From the NCBI GenBank assembly GCA_964439135.1, contig CAYTNN010000260.1, positions 1-5,626 on the forward strand: a stretch of DNA of 5,626 nucleotides, written 5' to 3'. The notes beneath the pieces are model-generated. The model was not told the DNA's origin. It ran no database searches and saw only the letters and a program-made list of their open reading frames with translations. Positions 1 through 4,584 of this stretch are shown piece by piece (position 1 is the first letter of the stretch; every line of letters starts with the position of its first letter). This DNA is from JAFGPJ01 sp964439135. GTDB taxonomy: Bacteria; Planctomycetota; Phycisphaerae; Sedimentisphaerales; Anaerobacaceae. The translations under genes and the position numbers were made by a program.

Positions 1-2
1 AA

Positions 3-233
3 CAGGCCCGTTGTGCTATCGGCTACGCAGAGATAATAGAATATCTAAGCGGACAGACGAGTCTGGAAGATGCCATAGAGTCGATAAAGATAAACAGTCG
101 TCGATTGGCCAAAGGCCAGCGAACCTGGTTCAAAACCTTCCAAAACGTTCACTGGCTCGATATTGCCGAAGACGAAACACCGGAACAAATCTTCGCCCGA
201 ACAAAAAGACTGCTGGACGACCTTATCGCTTAG
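3..233 (+). CDS. miaA: tRNA dimethylallyltransferase, C-terminal end (partial)
   Basis: MiaA transfers a dimethylallyl group from DMAPP to N6 of adenosine 37 in tRNAs that read codons starting with U, in the cytoplasm. Only the last 76 residues are in the window. The frame starting at base 3 is open from the edge to TAG at 231-233. It shows the typical MiaA tail: an R-C-A-I-G-Y-A-E block (family I-G-Y-K/R-E), an S-L-E-D-A-I-E-x-I-K helix, the basic R-R-L-A-K-G-Q-R-T-W-F-K motif (family R-R-L/Y-A-K-R-Q-x-T-W-F), and a final W-L-D-I segment with a short acidic helix. The P-loop and DMAPP-binding region lie outside the window. The stop overlaps the stop of the convergent gene by 4 bp, and no terminator hairpin is visible at the junction. 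The identification is firm; the state of the missing part is unknown. Confidence 0.9.
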   Translation, partial: QARCAIGYAEIIEYLSGQTSLEDAIESIKINSRRLAKGQRTWFKTFQNVHWLDIAEDETPEQIFARTKRLLDDLIA

Positions 234-814
234 ACGGCCTGCAATTGTCGCTGGGCCCGCAGGACGATGGCGGTATCGCCGAGAACAAGCTGCTTTATCA
301 GACTGGACGGGACCAGCGTCATTCCCACATTGAAAACTCTTTCTTCAACCATCGCCGCGATCATCCGTGCCGTCTGTCGGCAAACACCGTGCCCGACAAT
401 CAGGTCCCCAACGATTCTGGATTTGTCCCACCGCGATCTGCCGGTAGATTCCTCGGCCCCGGTAAGAAGTTCAGCATCAGTCAGATCCTGAACATCGATA
501 AGGACAACTTCGATTCTGGAACGCTTAATCTTACGCGTGAAATAATGCTCGCTCAGCGCCACGGCGGCATCCTCATAACCGGTAGCCGCCAGAACCACCT
601 TAATCATGGAAAAAATATCACCGCTGGTGACGGTGCGGCGGTTGTATTGATTGTACAGATAAAACGTCACCACCTCGGCAAACTGTTCCGCAATATCTAT
701 ATTTGCCTGGTCGACCTCGCCGAGTGCATTATTGATAGTTCCCATGACTTTAGTGTGCAGGTATTCTTCAATACTGCCGTCGGCTTTTATAACTTTGAGT
801 TGTGTCTGTATCAC
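230..814 (-). CDS. Stand-alone ATP-cone domain protein, downstream of nrdR
   Basis: Small cytoplasmic protein (194 aa) of unknown function. Residues about 4-95 form an ATP-cone, the nucleotide-binding module of NrdR and of allosteric ribonucleotide reductases. Visible hallmarks are K-V-I-K-A-D-G-S-I-E-E-Y near the start and, at about 61-92, T-V-T-S-G-D-I then V-L-A-A-T-G-Y-E-D-A-A-x-A-L-S-E-H-Y. No zinc ribbon and no reductase catalytic domain are present. After a variable linker, residues about 128-188 form a second helical unit (R-W-D-K-S-R-I-V-G-D-L, then A-R-M-I-A-A-M-V-E-E-R-V, then S-S-L-I-K-Q-L-V). I recall similar segments after ATP-cones in some anaerobic reductases, but cannot verify this here. 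I chose the GTG at 814-812 because GGGAGG (830-825) lies 10 nt upstream. A TTG at 835-833 would add 7 residues and has a weaker site. The gene follows nrdR with a 56-bp gap and is probably co-transcribed; a weak internal promoter (TTGATT at 878-873, TATATT at 856-851) is possible. Binding of ATP/dATP is inferred from the fold. The specific role is unknown. Confidence 0.85.
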   Translation of the reverse strand: MIQTQLKVIKADGSIEEYLHTKVMGTINNALGEVDQANIDIAEQFAEVVTFYLYNQYNRRTVTSGDIFSMIKVVLAATGYEDAAVALSEHYFTRKIKRSRIEVVLIDVQDLTDAELLTGAEESTGRSRWDKSRIVGDLIVGHGVCRQTARMIAAMVEERVFNVGMTLVPSSLIKQLVLGDTAIVLRAQRQLQAV

Positions 815-870
815 CTTCTGTATGCCTCCCTGCAAAATCCATCCAATCTCAATATAGTCAAAGCCAAATA

Positions 871-1359
871 TTAATCAAAAAGCGTCGGTTGAGCAACCGG
901 CTCAGCTTCGTTAATCGCTTTGCTGACTTCCTTAATCAATTCGCCCGCATCCCTGAAGTCACGATAGACACTTGCGAAGCGAATATATGCCACCTTGTCA
1001 ACTCTGCGTAATTGTTTCATCACGCTTTCGCCGACAAAAGCCGATGAAACTTCCTTATCGAAATTCCGAAAAATATTCTCCTCGACCTTGTCGGCGATTC
1101 GCTGAATCTGCTCGGCCGAAACAGGCCTTTTGTAACAGGCCTTCTGCAGACCGGCGACGATCTTGTCCCTGCCATAAGGAACCCGGGAGTTATCCTTCTT
1201 TACGACATAGAGTTTAAAGCCCTCACCGATCTTCTCGTAGGTAGTAAAACGTCTCCTGCATACAAGGCACTGCCGACGACGTCTAATTTGTCTACCGCCA
1301 TCGCTCGAACGCGAATCAATAACCTTATCCCGGTCTTCCTTACAAAAGGGACATTTCAT
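871..1359 (-). CDS. nrdR: Transcriptional repressor NrdR
   Basis: NrdR senses ATP/dATP through its ATP-cone and represses ribonucleotide reductase genes by binding paired NrdR boxes. The 162-aa product has the full family layout. The N-terminal zinc ribbon has Cys3 and Cys6 (M-K-C-P-F-C) and Cys31 and Cys34 (C-L-V-C-R-R-R-F-T-T-Y-E), with the basic R-Q-I-R-R-R-R segment between them. The ATP-cone covers about residues 49-139, starting V-V-K-K-D-N-S-R-V-P-Y and ending with A-Y-I-R-F-A-S-V-Y-R-D-F. I set the start at ATG 1359-1357 because family members begin M-K-C-P-x-C. An in-frame ATG at 1407 would add 16 residues, encoded largely by a degenerate heptamer repeat, and is less likely. The ribosome-binding site before 1359 is weak (GAGAG). 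Its promoter has two NrdR-box-like palindromes, suggesting autoregulation. A downstream ATP-cone gene follows in the same direction. No reductase gene is in view, so the other targets are not visible. Confidence 0.95.
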   Translation of the reverse strand: MKCPFCKEDRDKVIDSRSSDGGRQIRRRRQCLVCRRRFTTYEKIGEGFKLYVVKKDNSRVPYGRDKIVAGLQKACYKRPVSAEQIQRIADKVEENIFRNFDKEVSSAFVGESVMKQLRRVDKVAYIRFASVYRDFRDAGELIKEVSKAINEAEPVAQPTLFD

Positions 1360-1392
1360 TTCGTCTCTCGCATCTCGTATTACATCTTGCGT
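1360..1392 (-). repeat. Degenerate heptanucleotide repeat before nrdR
   Basis: Read on the minus strand, the bases just before the nrdR start divide into 7-mers: ACGCAAG, ATGTAAT, ACGAGAT, GCGAGAG, ACGAAAT, the last running into the ATG. The units share an (A/G)CG(A/C)(A/G)A(T/G) pattern except ATGTAAT. A matching short array abuts the start of the peptidyl-prolyl isomerase gene at 2955-2980. The register is clear by eye, but few copies are present. It supports a non-coding leader and hence the start at 1359. Confidence 0.45.
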
Positions 1393-1491
1393 TCGAGATA
1401 CATTCATTAGCTGATGCTCTTCATCCGGATCCTTTTACTGAAAACTTCTTACCAGCCACAGGCAATCCGCTCCTCAAAGCTCATCAAGCTA

Positions 1492-1507
1492 ACCCTATAT
1501 ATAGAAC
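1492..1507. promoter_or_regulatory. NrdR box 1 (downstream of predicted transcription start)
   Basis: The core CTATATATAG (1495-1504) is a perfect palindrome and matches all ten positions of the core of the NrdR box consensus as I know it, acaCwAtATaTwGtgt. The full 16-mer matches 12 of 16; the mismatches are in the flanks. It lies just downstream of the predicted transcription start of the leftward nrdR promoter. Its centre is 32 bp from that of box 2, which fits the 31-32 bp phasing known for tandem NrdR boxes. Binding is inferred. Confidence 0.65.
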
Positions 1508-1516
1508 ATCACAAAC

Positions 1517-1544
1517 ATTCTAACACCAATATATGGTATGTCAA
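1517..1544 (-). promoter_or_regulatory. Sigma70-type promoter of nrdR
   Basis: On the minus strand a perfect -35 TTGACA (1544-1539) is followed by a 16-bp spacer and a -10 TAGAAT (1522-1517, five of six consensus bases). Transcription would start near 1510, leaving a leader of about 150 nt before the nrdR ATG at 1359. NrdR box 2 fills the spacer and box 1 lies just past the start site. Both positions would block RNA polymerase when occupied. Confidence 0.75.
1524..1539. promoter_or_regulatory. NrdR box 2 (between -35 and -10)
   Basis: The core CAATATATGG (1527-1536) matches nine of ten core positions of the NrdR box consensus, and the 16-mer matches 11 of 16. It sits inside the promoter spacer and touches the -35 element. 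It is weaker than box 1 alone, but the 32-bp centre spacing makes the pair convincing. Confidence 0.6.
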
Positions 1545-1552
1545 AAAAATTT

Positions 1553-1795
1553 TACGCTGATTGCCAAATTTTTTACCAGCCTCAATTTTTGGGTCTGATG
1601 AGCCCTGAAGAACTTGAACGTGCCGTTTTAAGGTGAACCTGGACATAAGTGCCGTCCCAATGGAAACATATCTCAGTATGCTAATCCTTCTGAAAGCTTA
1701 TTCTTGCAAGAATTGGTAACAGAAATCGGGATACGCAGTAAAAGCAAGAATTCCGTCTTCAGCAGTCATGGCATACAGAATCCTTCAATTCGAGC
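1553..1795 (+). pseudogene. Possible decayed transposase N-terminal fragment
   Basis: No intact reading frame crosses this stretch, but three successive frames give protein-like segments in a sensible order. The first (about 1553-1633) reads F-Y-Q-P-Q-F-L-G-L-M-S-P-E-E-L-E-R-A-V-L. The second (about 1632-1715) reads V-N-L-D-I-S-A-V-P-M-E-T-Y-L-S-M-L-I-L-L-K-A-Y. The third (from about 1699) reads L-Q-E-L-V-T-E-I-G-I-R-S-K. Together they recall the N-terminal region of some DDE transposases (IS5/IS1182-like groups), where a P-x-E-T-Y-L-R-x-x-x-L-K segment is followed by a Y-x-x-L-V-x-E-I segment. Two frameshifts would be needed, and the catalytic DDE core is absent. The resemblance is from memory and the segments are short, so this could be coincidence. 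Confidence 0.3.
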
Positions 1796-1827
1796 GAAGA
1801 AATAAACGTAGGAAAAAGATTTTGCAT

Positions 1828-1859
1828 AAAAAAAGCCTCTGCGCAGAGAACGCAGAGGC
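1828..1859 (-). terminator. Strong Rho-independent terminator (leftward)
   Basis: On the minus strand a perfect 9-bp stem, GCCTCTGCG with CGCAGAGGC, encloses a 7-nt loop and is followed directly by seven T residues (1834-1828). The plus strand has no T-tract on the other side, so it acts leftward. It could end the operon whose last gene stops at 2097, or a separate small RNA that starts near 1965. CGCAGAG occurs twice, 9 bp apart, on the plus strand of the hairpin. Confidence 0.85.
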
Positions 1860-1906
1860 CAACTCGGAAAGAAACTTATACAACCCCCCCTCAGGTCTGG
1901 TACTAA

Positions 1907-1927
1907 GCTTTCACATCCTGTGAAAGC
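1907..1927. repeat. Perfect inverted repeat (9-bp stem, 3-nt loop)
   Basis: GCTTTCACA at 1907-1915 pairs with TGTGAAAGC at 1919-1927 around a TCC loop. There is no T-tract on either side, so it is not a Rho-independent terminator. It forms the central hairpin of the candidate small RNA. Confidence 0.75.
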
Positions 1928-2096
1928 GTCGTTTCTAATCCGCCAACTCCTTCCCTTCATGCTACACTTAAAGTTTACTATAAAAACCCTCAAAAGCCAA
2001 ATCGAGACACATACTTTATCCACTTTTTTTACGGCCCGATAAAACGAACGTTCCCCCATGCGTTATATGCCTGCTTTTCGTTTTGAGCCTGCCTGC

Positions 2097-2954
2097 TTAT
2101 ACCTCTTCGATTTTGGCCTCGCTTTTCAATCCATCAATAAATTTATCAATCACTTCCGACCGCATCTGTTCTTTGAGTAATTCCGTGATCCGATCTTTTA
2201 CCTCTTCAAGGCTTGCCACAGCCGCCGGCTCTCTTGCATATACCTTTGCGATATGAAATCCGAAACGGGTACGAAAAATGTCGCTGATTTGACCGGCGCC
2301 TAAATTGAAAACCACATCCTCAAACTCCTCTACCATTTGTCCTTTCATAACGAAGCCCAGGTCACCGCCGCTGTCGGCACAATCGGTATGTTTATCAACG
2401 ACCGCTTCAAAAGCCACGCCGCTTTTCAATTCTTCGTATGCCTGGCTTATCACCTCATAAGCAGTTTGTTCATCTGTCTGCCAGTTTACATATTTGACGA
2501 TATGAGCCACCCTGGCCCGCTCACCCGATTTGAACTGCTCCTGATTTTCCTCGTAATATTTCTGGATAGCAGCCTGAGACGGCTTCGGCAGATTTTTGCA
2601 GACCTGGCCGATCCTTTGTTCGATTCTCATCTGCTTCTCGATGTCTTTCTTTATTTGCTCGTCGTTTTCGGCGTCGAAATCTTTGTAGAGCTGCTCCGGC
2701 TGCTCGTATTGTTCCTTAAGCTTCGCCAGAGTGGCCTGAACCTGATCGGGCGGTATTTTGTCACCGTTCTTTTCCGCCTCTTGATTGATTAAGATCTTTT
2801 CAATCACATTTTCTCTGGACCAGTCGAGCAGTTGGGCCTCTCGCTCTTCGGTTTCCTGGTCGGCAAACACCCGTTCATAATCCGGCCTCAGCCGCTCAGC
2901 TTCCTGCTGTATTGCCGAATCCTCAATCTTTTCACCATTCACAATCAATGCCAT
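2097..2954 (-). CDS. Parvulin-type peptidyl-prolyl cis-trans isomerase (PpiC/NifM-like)
   Basis: Catalyses cis-trans isomerisation of X-Pro bonds, helping protein folding. The 285-aa protein has an N-terminal, charged, helical SurA/NifM-like chaperone region (about 1-140) and a parvulin domain at about 145-242. Domain hallmarks are A-H-I-V-K with His151, the D-S-G-G-D-L-G-F loop (194-201), K-G-Q-M-V-E-E-F (204-211), L-G-A-G-Q-I-S-D (218-225) and F-G-F-H-I (231-235). A helical tail of about 40 residues follows. The N-terminus (M-A-L-I-V-N-G-E-K-I) has no signal peptide or membrane segment, so unlike SurA or PrsA it should be cytoplasmic, as NifM is. ATG 2954 is preceded by AAAGG with suitable spacing. 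It is the last gene of a leftward three-gene cluster, 59 bp after the thymidylate synthase gene. The client protein is unknown; no nif genes are in view. Confidence 0.88.
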   Translation of the reverse strand: MALIVNGEKIEDSAIQQEAERLRPDYERVFADQETEEREAQLLDWSRENVIEKILINQEAEKNGDKIPPDQVQATLAKLKEQYEQPEQLYKDFDAENDEQIKKDIEKQMRIEQRIGQVCKNLPKPSQAAIQKYYEENQEQFKSGERARVAHIVKYVNWQTDEQTAYEVISQAYEELKSGVAFEAVVDKHTDCADSGGDLGFVMKGQMVEEFEDVVFNLGAGQISDIFRTRFGFHIAKVYAREPAAVASLEEVKDRITELLKEQMRSEVIDKFIDGLKSEAKIEEV

Positions 2955-2980
2955 ATTTCGCCTTTCGTATCGCGTATCGT
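2955..2980 (-). repeat. Degenerate heptanucleotide repeat before the isomerase gene
   Basis: On the minus strand the leader divides into ACGAT, ACGCGAT, ACGAAAG and GCGAAAT, the last unit abutting the ATG at 2954. The period of 7 and the unit pattern match the array before nrdR. The third and fourth units also supply the AAAGG ribosome-binding site. Confidence 0.45.
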
Positions 2981-3013
2981 GCTTAAAAAAGTTTCCATTA
3001 ATAAAAATTCAAT

Positions 3014-3907
3014 CTAACCGCCCTTAGCTTTCGCGTACCAGTCCGGGTCCTGTGCGAGCTTTTCTCTTGCCTCGTTTGTCATTATCTCAAAGGCAGGGTG
3101 AGTGCTCTGCCACGACCGCTCTGTAAACGGGCTTTGACGCATCTTTTCTATCTCGGGCTCGACCTCGTTGAAGTAGCTGCCGTAGATGTGCAGCGAATCG
3201 CTTATATCGACATACCTGCCAATCTTCACCGGCTCGCCTCGTTTCTCGGCGATACCGTCGGCGATTTTCTTTTGAAGATCGGTCAGAGCATAAACATTCA
3301 TGAACCATGCCTTGTAAAGGTCCCTGCTGCGCCAGTGCGTATTCATATTGAGTGACAGTTCGCCTGCTTCGTTGGCCAGCAACCGGCACCATACCCTCTG
3401 AAGGCAGGGCGGGTCGTCTGTAGGCGGATCCGCCGTCGGCATCCAGGTTATGGCCTGAGCCCTTCGGCTGTGCCCGGCCTGCGAGAGATAATCGATAATG
3501 TACTGAATCTGGTCTATTTTCCTGAAAGGCTTCGGAGAAGCGGGGTCCCGGATATCTTCAACCGGACAATACGAAAAGAGCCGTTCATGATAAGTATAGG
3601 TCCACTTCCCGGCGGCCGGATCTATCCAATGGTCGTGAATCCCGTTAACAACTTCCTGCCGGTAGGATTCAAGCTCCTCCGGCCCGCCGGGGAAATTCTT
3701 GTGAATCCGGGGCTCGGAGAACGGGTCGCTGACAGTAATCATAACGGTGGCGTCTTTGCTCGGCGGGTCCTGCGACTTATCGTATTGAGTTTTGACATCG
3801 AAGCCCTTGTCCCATACGGCCAGAACAGCTTTTTCCCATGCTTCCGGCAGACAATCGGCGGTTATCGAAATCACAGGGATATTAGCAACAGATACAGCGG
3901 TTTTCAT
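3014..3907 (-). CDS. thyA: Thymidylate synthase, archaeal/methanogen-like type
   Basis: Methylates dUMP to dTMP with methylene-tetrahydrofolate (or a related pterin) as carbon donor. The 297-aa protein is divergent from E. coli ThyA but keeps the active-site framework. S-R-R at 147-149 corresponds to the phosphate-binding arginines. Cys168 in D-P-P-C-L-Q is the catalytic nucleophile. R-S-R-D at 193-196 is the second phosphate motif, Asn204 lies exactly eight residues after that Asp as the uracil-reading Asn does in E. coli, and H240-I-Y242 matches the ribose-binding H-x-Y. The N-terminal L-P-E-A-W-E-K-A, E-P-R-I-H, T-Y-H-E-R-L-F and I-D-Q-I-Q-Y-I-I segments and the A-W-F-M-N-x-Y-A-L-T-D-L-Q-K-K-I-A helix resemble the thymidylate synthases of methanogens as I know them. 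The conserved Asn argues against dCMP hydroxymethylase, which has Asp there. ATG 3907 has AAAGGA 8 nt upstream. It lies 34 bp after the membrane-protein gene. Confidence 0.85.
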   Translation of the reverse strand: MKTAVSVANIPVISITADCLPEAWEKAVLAVWDKGFDVKTQYDKSQDPPSKDATVMITVSDPFSEPRIHKNFPGGPEELESYRQEVVNGIHDHWIDPAAGKWTYTYHERLFSYCPVEDIRDPASPKPFRKIDQIQYIIDYLSQAGHSRRAQAITWMPTADPPTDDPPCLQRVWCRLLANEAGELSLNMNTHWRSRDLYKAWFMNVYALTDLQKKIADGIAEKRGEPVKIGRYVDISDSLHIYGSYFNEVEPEIEKMRQSPFTERSWQSTHPAFEIMTNEAREKLAQDPDWYAKAKGG

Positions 3908-3941
3908 CTACGCATTCCTTTACAAATCTTTCTTCCTATTC

Positions 3942-4463
3942 CTATTTCATATTTCCAAGGTCGATTTCTTCTTTGGTAATATTGTACATTTCGCGGTAAC
4001 GCTCCGGCAAATCGGCAAGCGCTCTTTTAGCGAAGAAGGCGTACTTACTCTCGGGCCACCTCTGAATAATGTCCCGGCATCCTTTGACCATCTGCCCGTA
4101 TCCCATTACAGGCAGCCTTCCCATTTTCCGCTGGTTCTCAACCCAAATCCAGAGCTTCTGTGCCTCGATCTCATCCTCCATCTCGAGCTCTTTAAACTGA
4201 GGCTTCGGCTGCTCGACAGGCTGGGCTTGCGCGACCTGGCTGGATGGCTGCACAGAGGGAGCCGGCGCAGGTTGCTGCACAGGCGTCGGCGCCGGCGGCT
4301 CTTTATATTCCGGCTCGGCCAATAGTTCCTTGTCGTCCTGCTCCCACTGATCGTAAATCGTCTTCTCCGGCTCTTTCGTCCCCGATGTCAAAAAGCCGAT
4401 CAGGACAATCACGCCTACAACGAGAACGGCGAATCCCACAATTTTCAGCCAAATCGTATCCAT
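3942..4463 (-). CDS. Membrane-anchored Pro-rich protein with helical C-terminal domain, function unknown
   Basis: I do not recognise this 173-aa protein. Residues about 5-26 form one hydrophobic helix (L-K-I-V-G-F-A-V-L-V-V-G-V-I-V-L-I-G-F-L) after a very short N-terminus, so it is probably a signal anchor with the rest outside the cytoplasm. An acidic stretch follows (about 30-55), then a low-complexity Pro/Gln/Ala linker (about 55-90). Residues about 93-160 are a charged, Trp-containing helical region. Within it, Y-G-Q-M-V-K-G-C-R-D-I-I-Q-R-W-P-E-S-K-Y followed by A-F-F-A-K-R-A-L looks like a single TPR-type helix pair. The layout fits a periplasmic scaffold or envelope protein. ATG 4463 is preceded by a purine-rich AAAGGGG stretch with a rather long spacing. 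It is the first gene of the leftward cluster with thymidylate synthase and the isomerase, though no functional link is evident. Confidence 0.8.
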   Translation of the reverse strand: MDTIWLKIVGFAVLVVGVIVLIGFLTSGTKEPEKTIYDQWEQDDKELLAEPEYKEPPAPTPVQQPAPAPSVQPSSQVAQAQPVEQPKPQFKELEMEDEIEAQKLWIWVENQRKMGRLPVMGYGQMVKGCRDIIQRWPESKYAFFAKRALADLPERYREMYNITKEEIDLGNMK

Positions 4464-4481
4464 AATTATCCCACCCCTTTC

Positions 4482-4515
4482 TGATATTGATTATTGAATA
4501 ATGACTATTGATTAT
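4482..4515. repeat. Degenerate AT-rich heptanucleotide repeat in the divergent promoter region
   Basis: The stretch divides into TGATAT, TGATTAT, TGAATAA, TGACTAT and TGATTAT, a period of 7. It contains an exact 11-bp direct repeat, TATTGATTATT, at 4485-4495 and 4506-4516. A 15-bp inverted copy with one mismatch, TGACTATTTATTATT, is read on the minus strand at 4577-4563. The array overlaps the predicted -35 elements on both strands. Confidence 0.6.
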
Positions 4516-4522
4516 TTATAAT
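4494..4522 (+). promoter_or_regulatory. Promoter of riboflavin synthase gene
   Basis: -35 TTGAAT (4494-4499, four of six consensus bases), a 17-bp spacer and a perfect -10 TATAAT (4517-4522). Transcription would begin near 4529, giving a leader of about 55 nt, too short for an FMN riboswitch. The region is very AT-rich, so chance matches are more likely than usual. Confidence 0.5.
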
Positions 4523-4549
4523 ATCTTAGTGCTTAGCTTGATCTTTACA

Positions 4550-4578
4550 ATATTAAACGGTTAATAATAAATAGTCAA
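4550..4578 (-). promoter_or_regulatory. Possible promoter of the leftward membrane protein/thyA/isomerase operon
   Basis: On the minus strand -35 TTGACT (4578-4573, five of six), a 17-bp spacer and -10 TAATAT (4555-4550, four of six). Transcription would start near 4543, about 80 nt before ATG 4463. It overlaps the leader of the rightward riboflavin synthase gene, so the two promoters would be divergent and overlapping. Confidence 0.4.
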
Positions 4579-4584
4579 TCGCAA

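Larger units (their letters stand above)
1828..1965 (-). ncRNA. Candidate terminator-ended small RNA, or structured operon 3' end
   Basis: About 138 nt that could be an independent transcript. A candidate promoter lies upstream on the minus strand: TTGGCT (2000-1995), a 17-bp spacer and TAAACT (1977-1972). A TATAGT overlaps it at 1982-1977. Inside are a perfect 9-bp hairpin with a 3-nt loop (1907-1927) and a possible closing stem of 1948-1955 with 1866-1873 that includes G-U pairs. The strong terminator forms the 3' end. I do not recognise a known RNA family. The promoter is mediocre, so the segment may instead be the 3' untranslated end of the operon that stops at 2097. The rest of the gap, about 2000-2096, shows nothing I can name. 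Confidence 0.3.

Noticed and set aside
11..874. 287-codon open frame on the plus strand
   Set aside because: It crosses the 3' end of miaA in the wrong frame and then runs antisense to the ATP-cone gene, whose domain motifs are clear. Its translation has no recognisable domain.
1360..1407. Start of nrdR at ATG 1407 with a 16-residue N-terminal extension
   Set aside because: NrdR proteins begin at the zinc ribbon (M-K-C-P-x-C), and the extension would be encoded mostly by the degenerate heptamer repeat.
1828..1965. 6S RNA, tmRNA or a known riboswitch in the nrdR-distal gap
   Set aside because: The segment is too short for 6S or tmRNA, has no alanyl-tRNA-like end, and shows no motif of a riboswitch class I know. 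I keep it only as an unassigned candidate.
1766..2059. 97-codon open frame on the minus strand in the large gap
   Set aside because: It reads straight through the perfect Rho-independent terminator and the 1907-1927 hairpin. Its composition (many Arg, Phe, Trp, Cys) does not look like a protein, and it has no homologous-looking motif.
2337..2792. 151-codon open frame on the plus strand
   Set aside because: It is antisense to the isomerase gene. Its Leu/Phe-rich translation is a shadow of the Glu/Lys/Gln-rich helices on the other strand.
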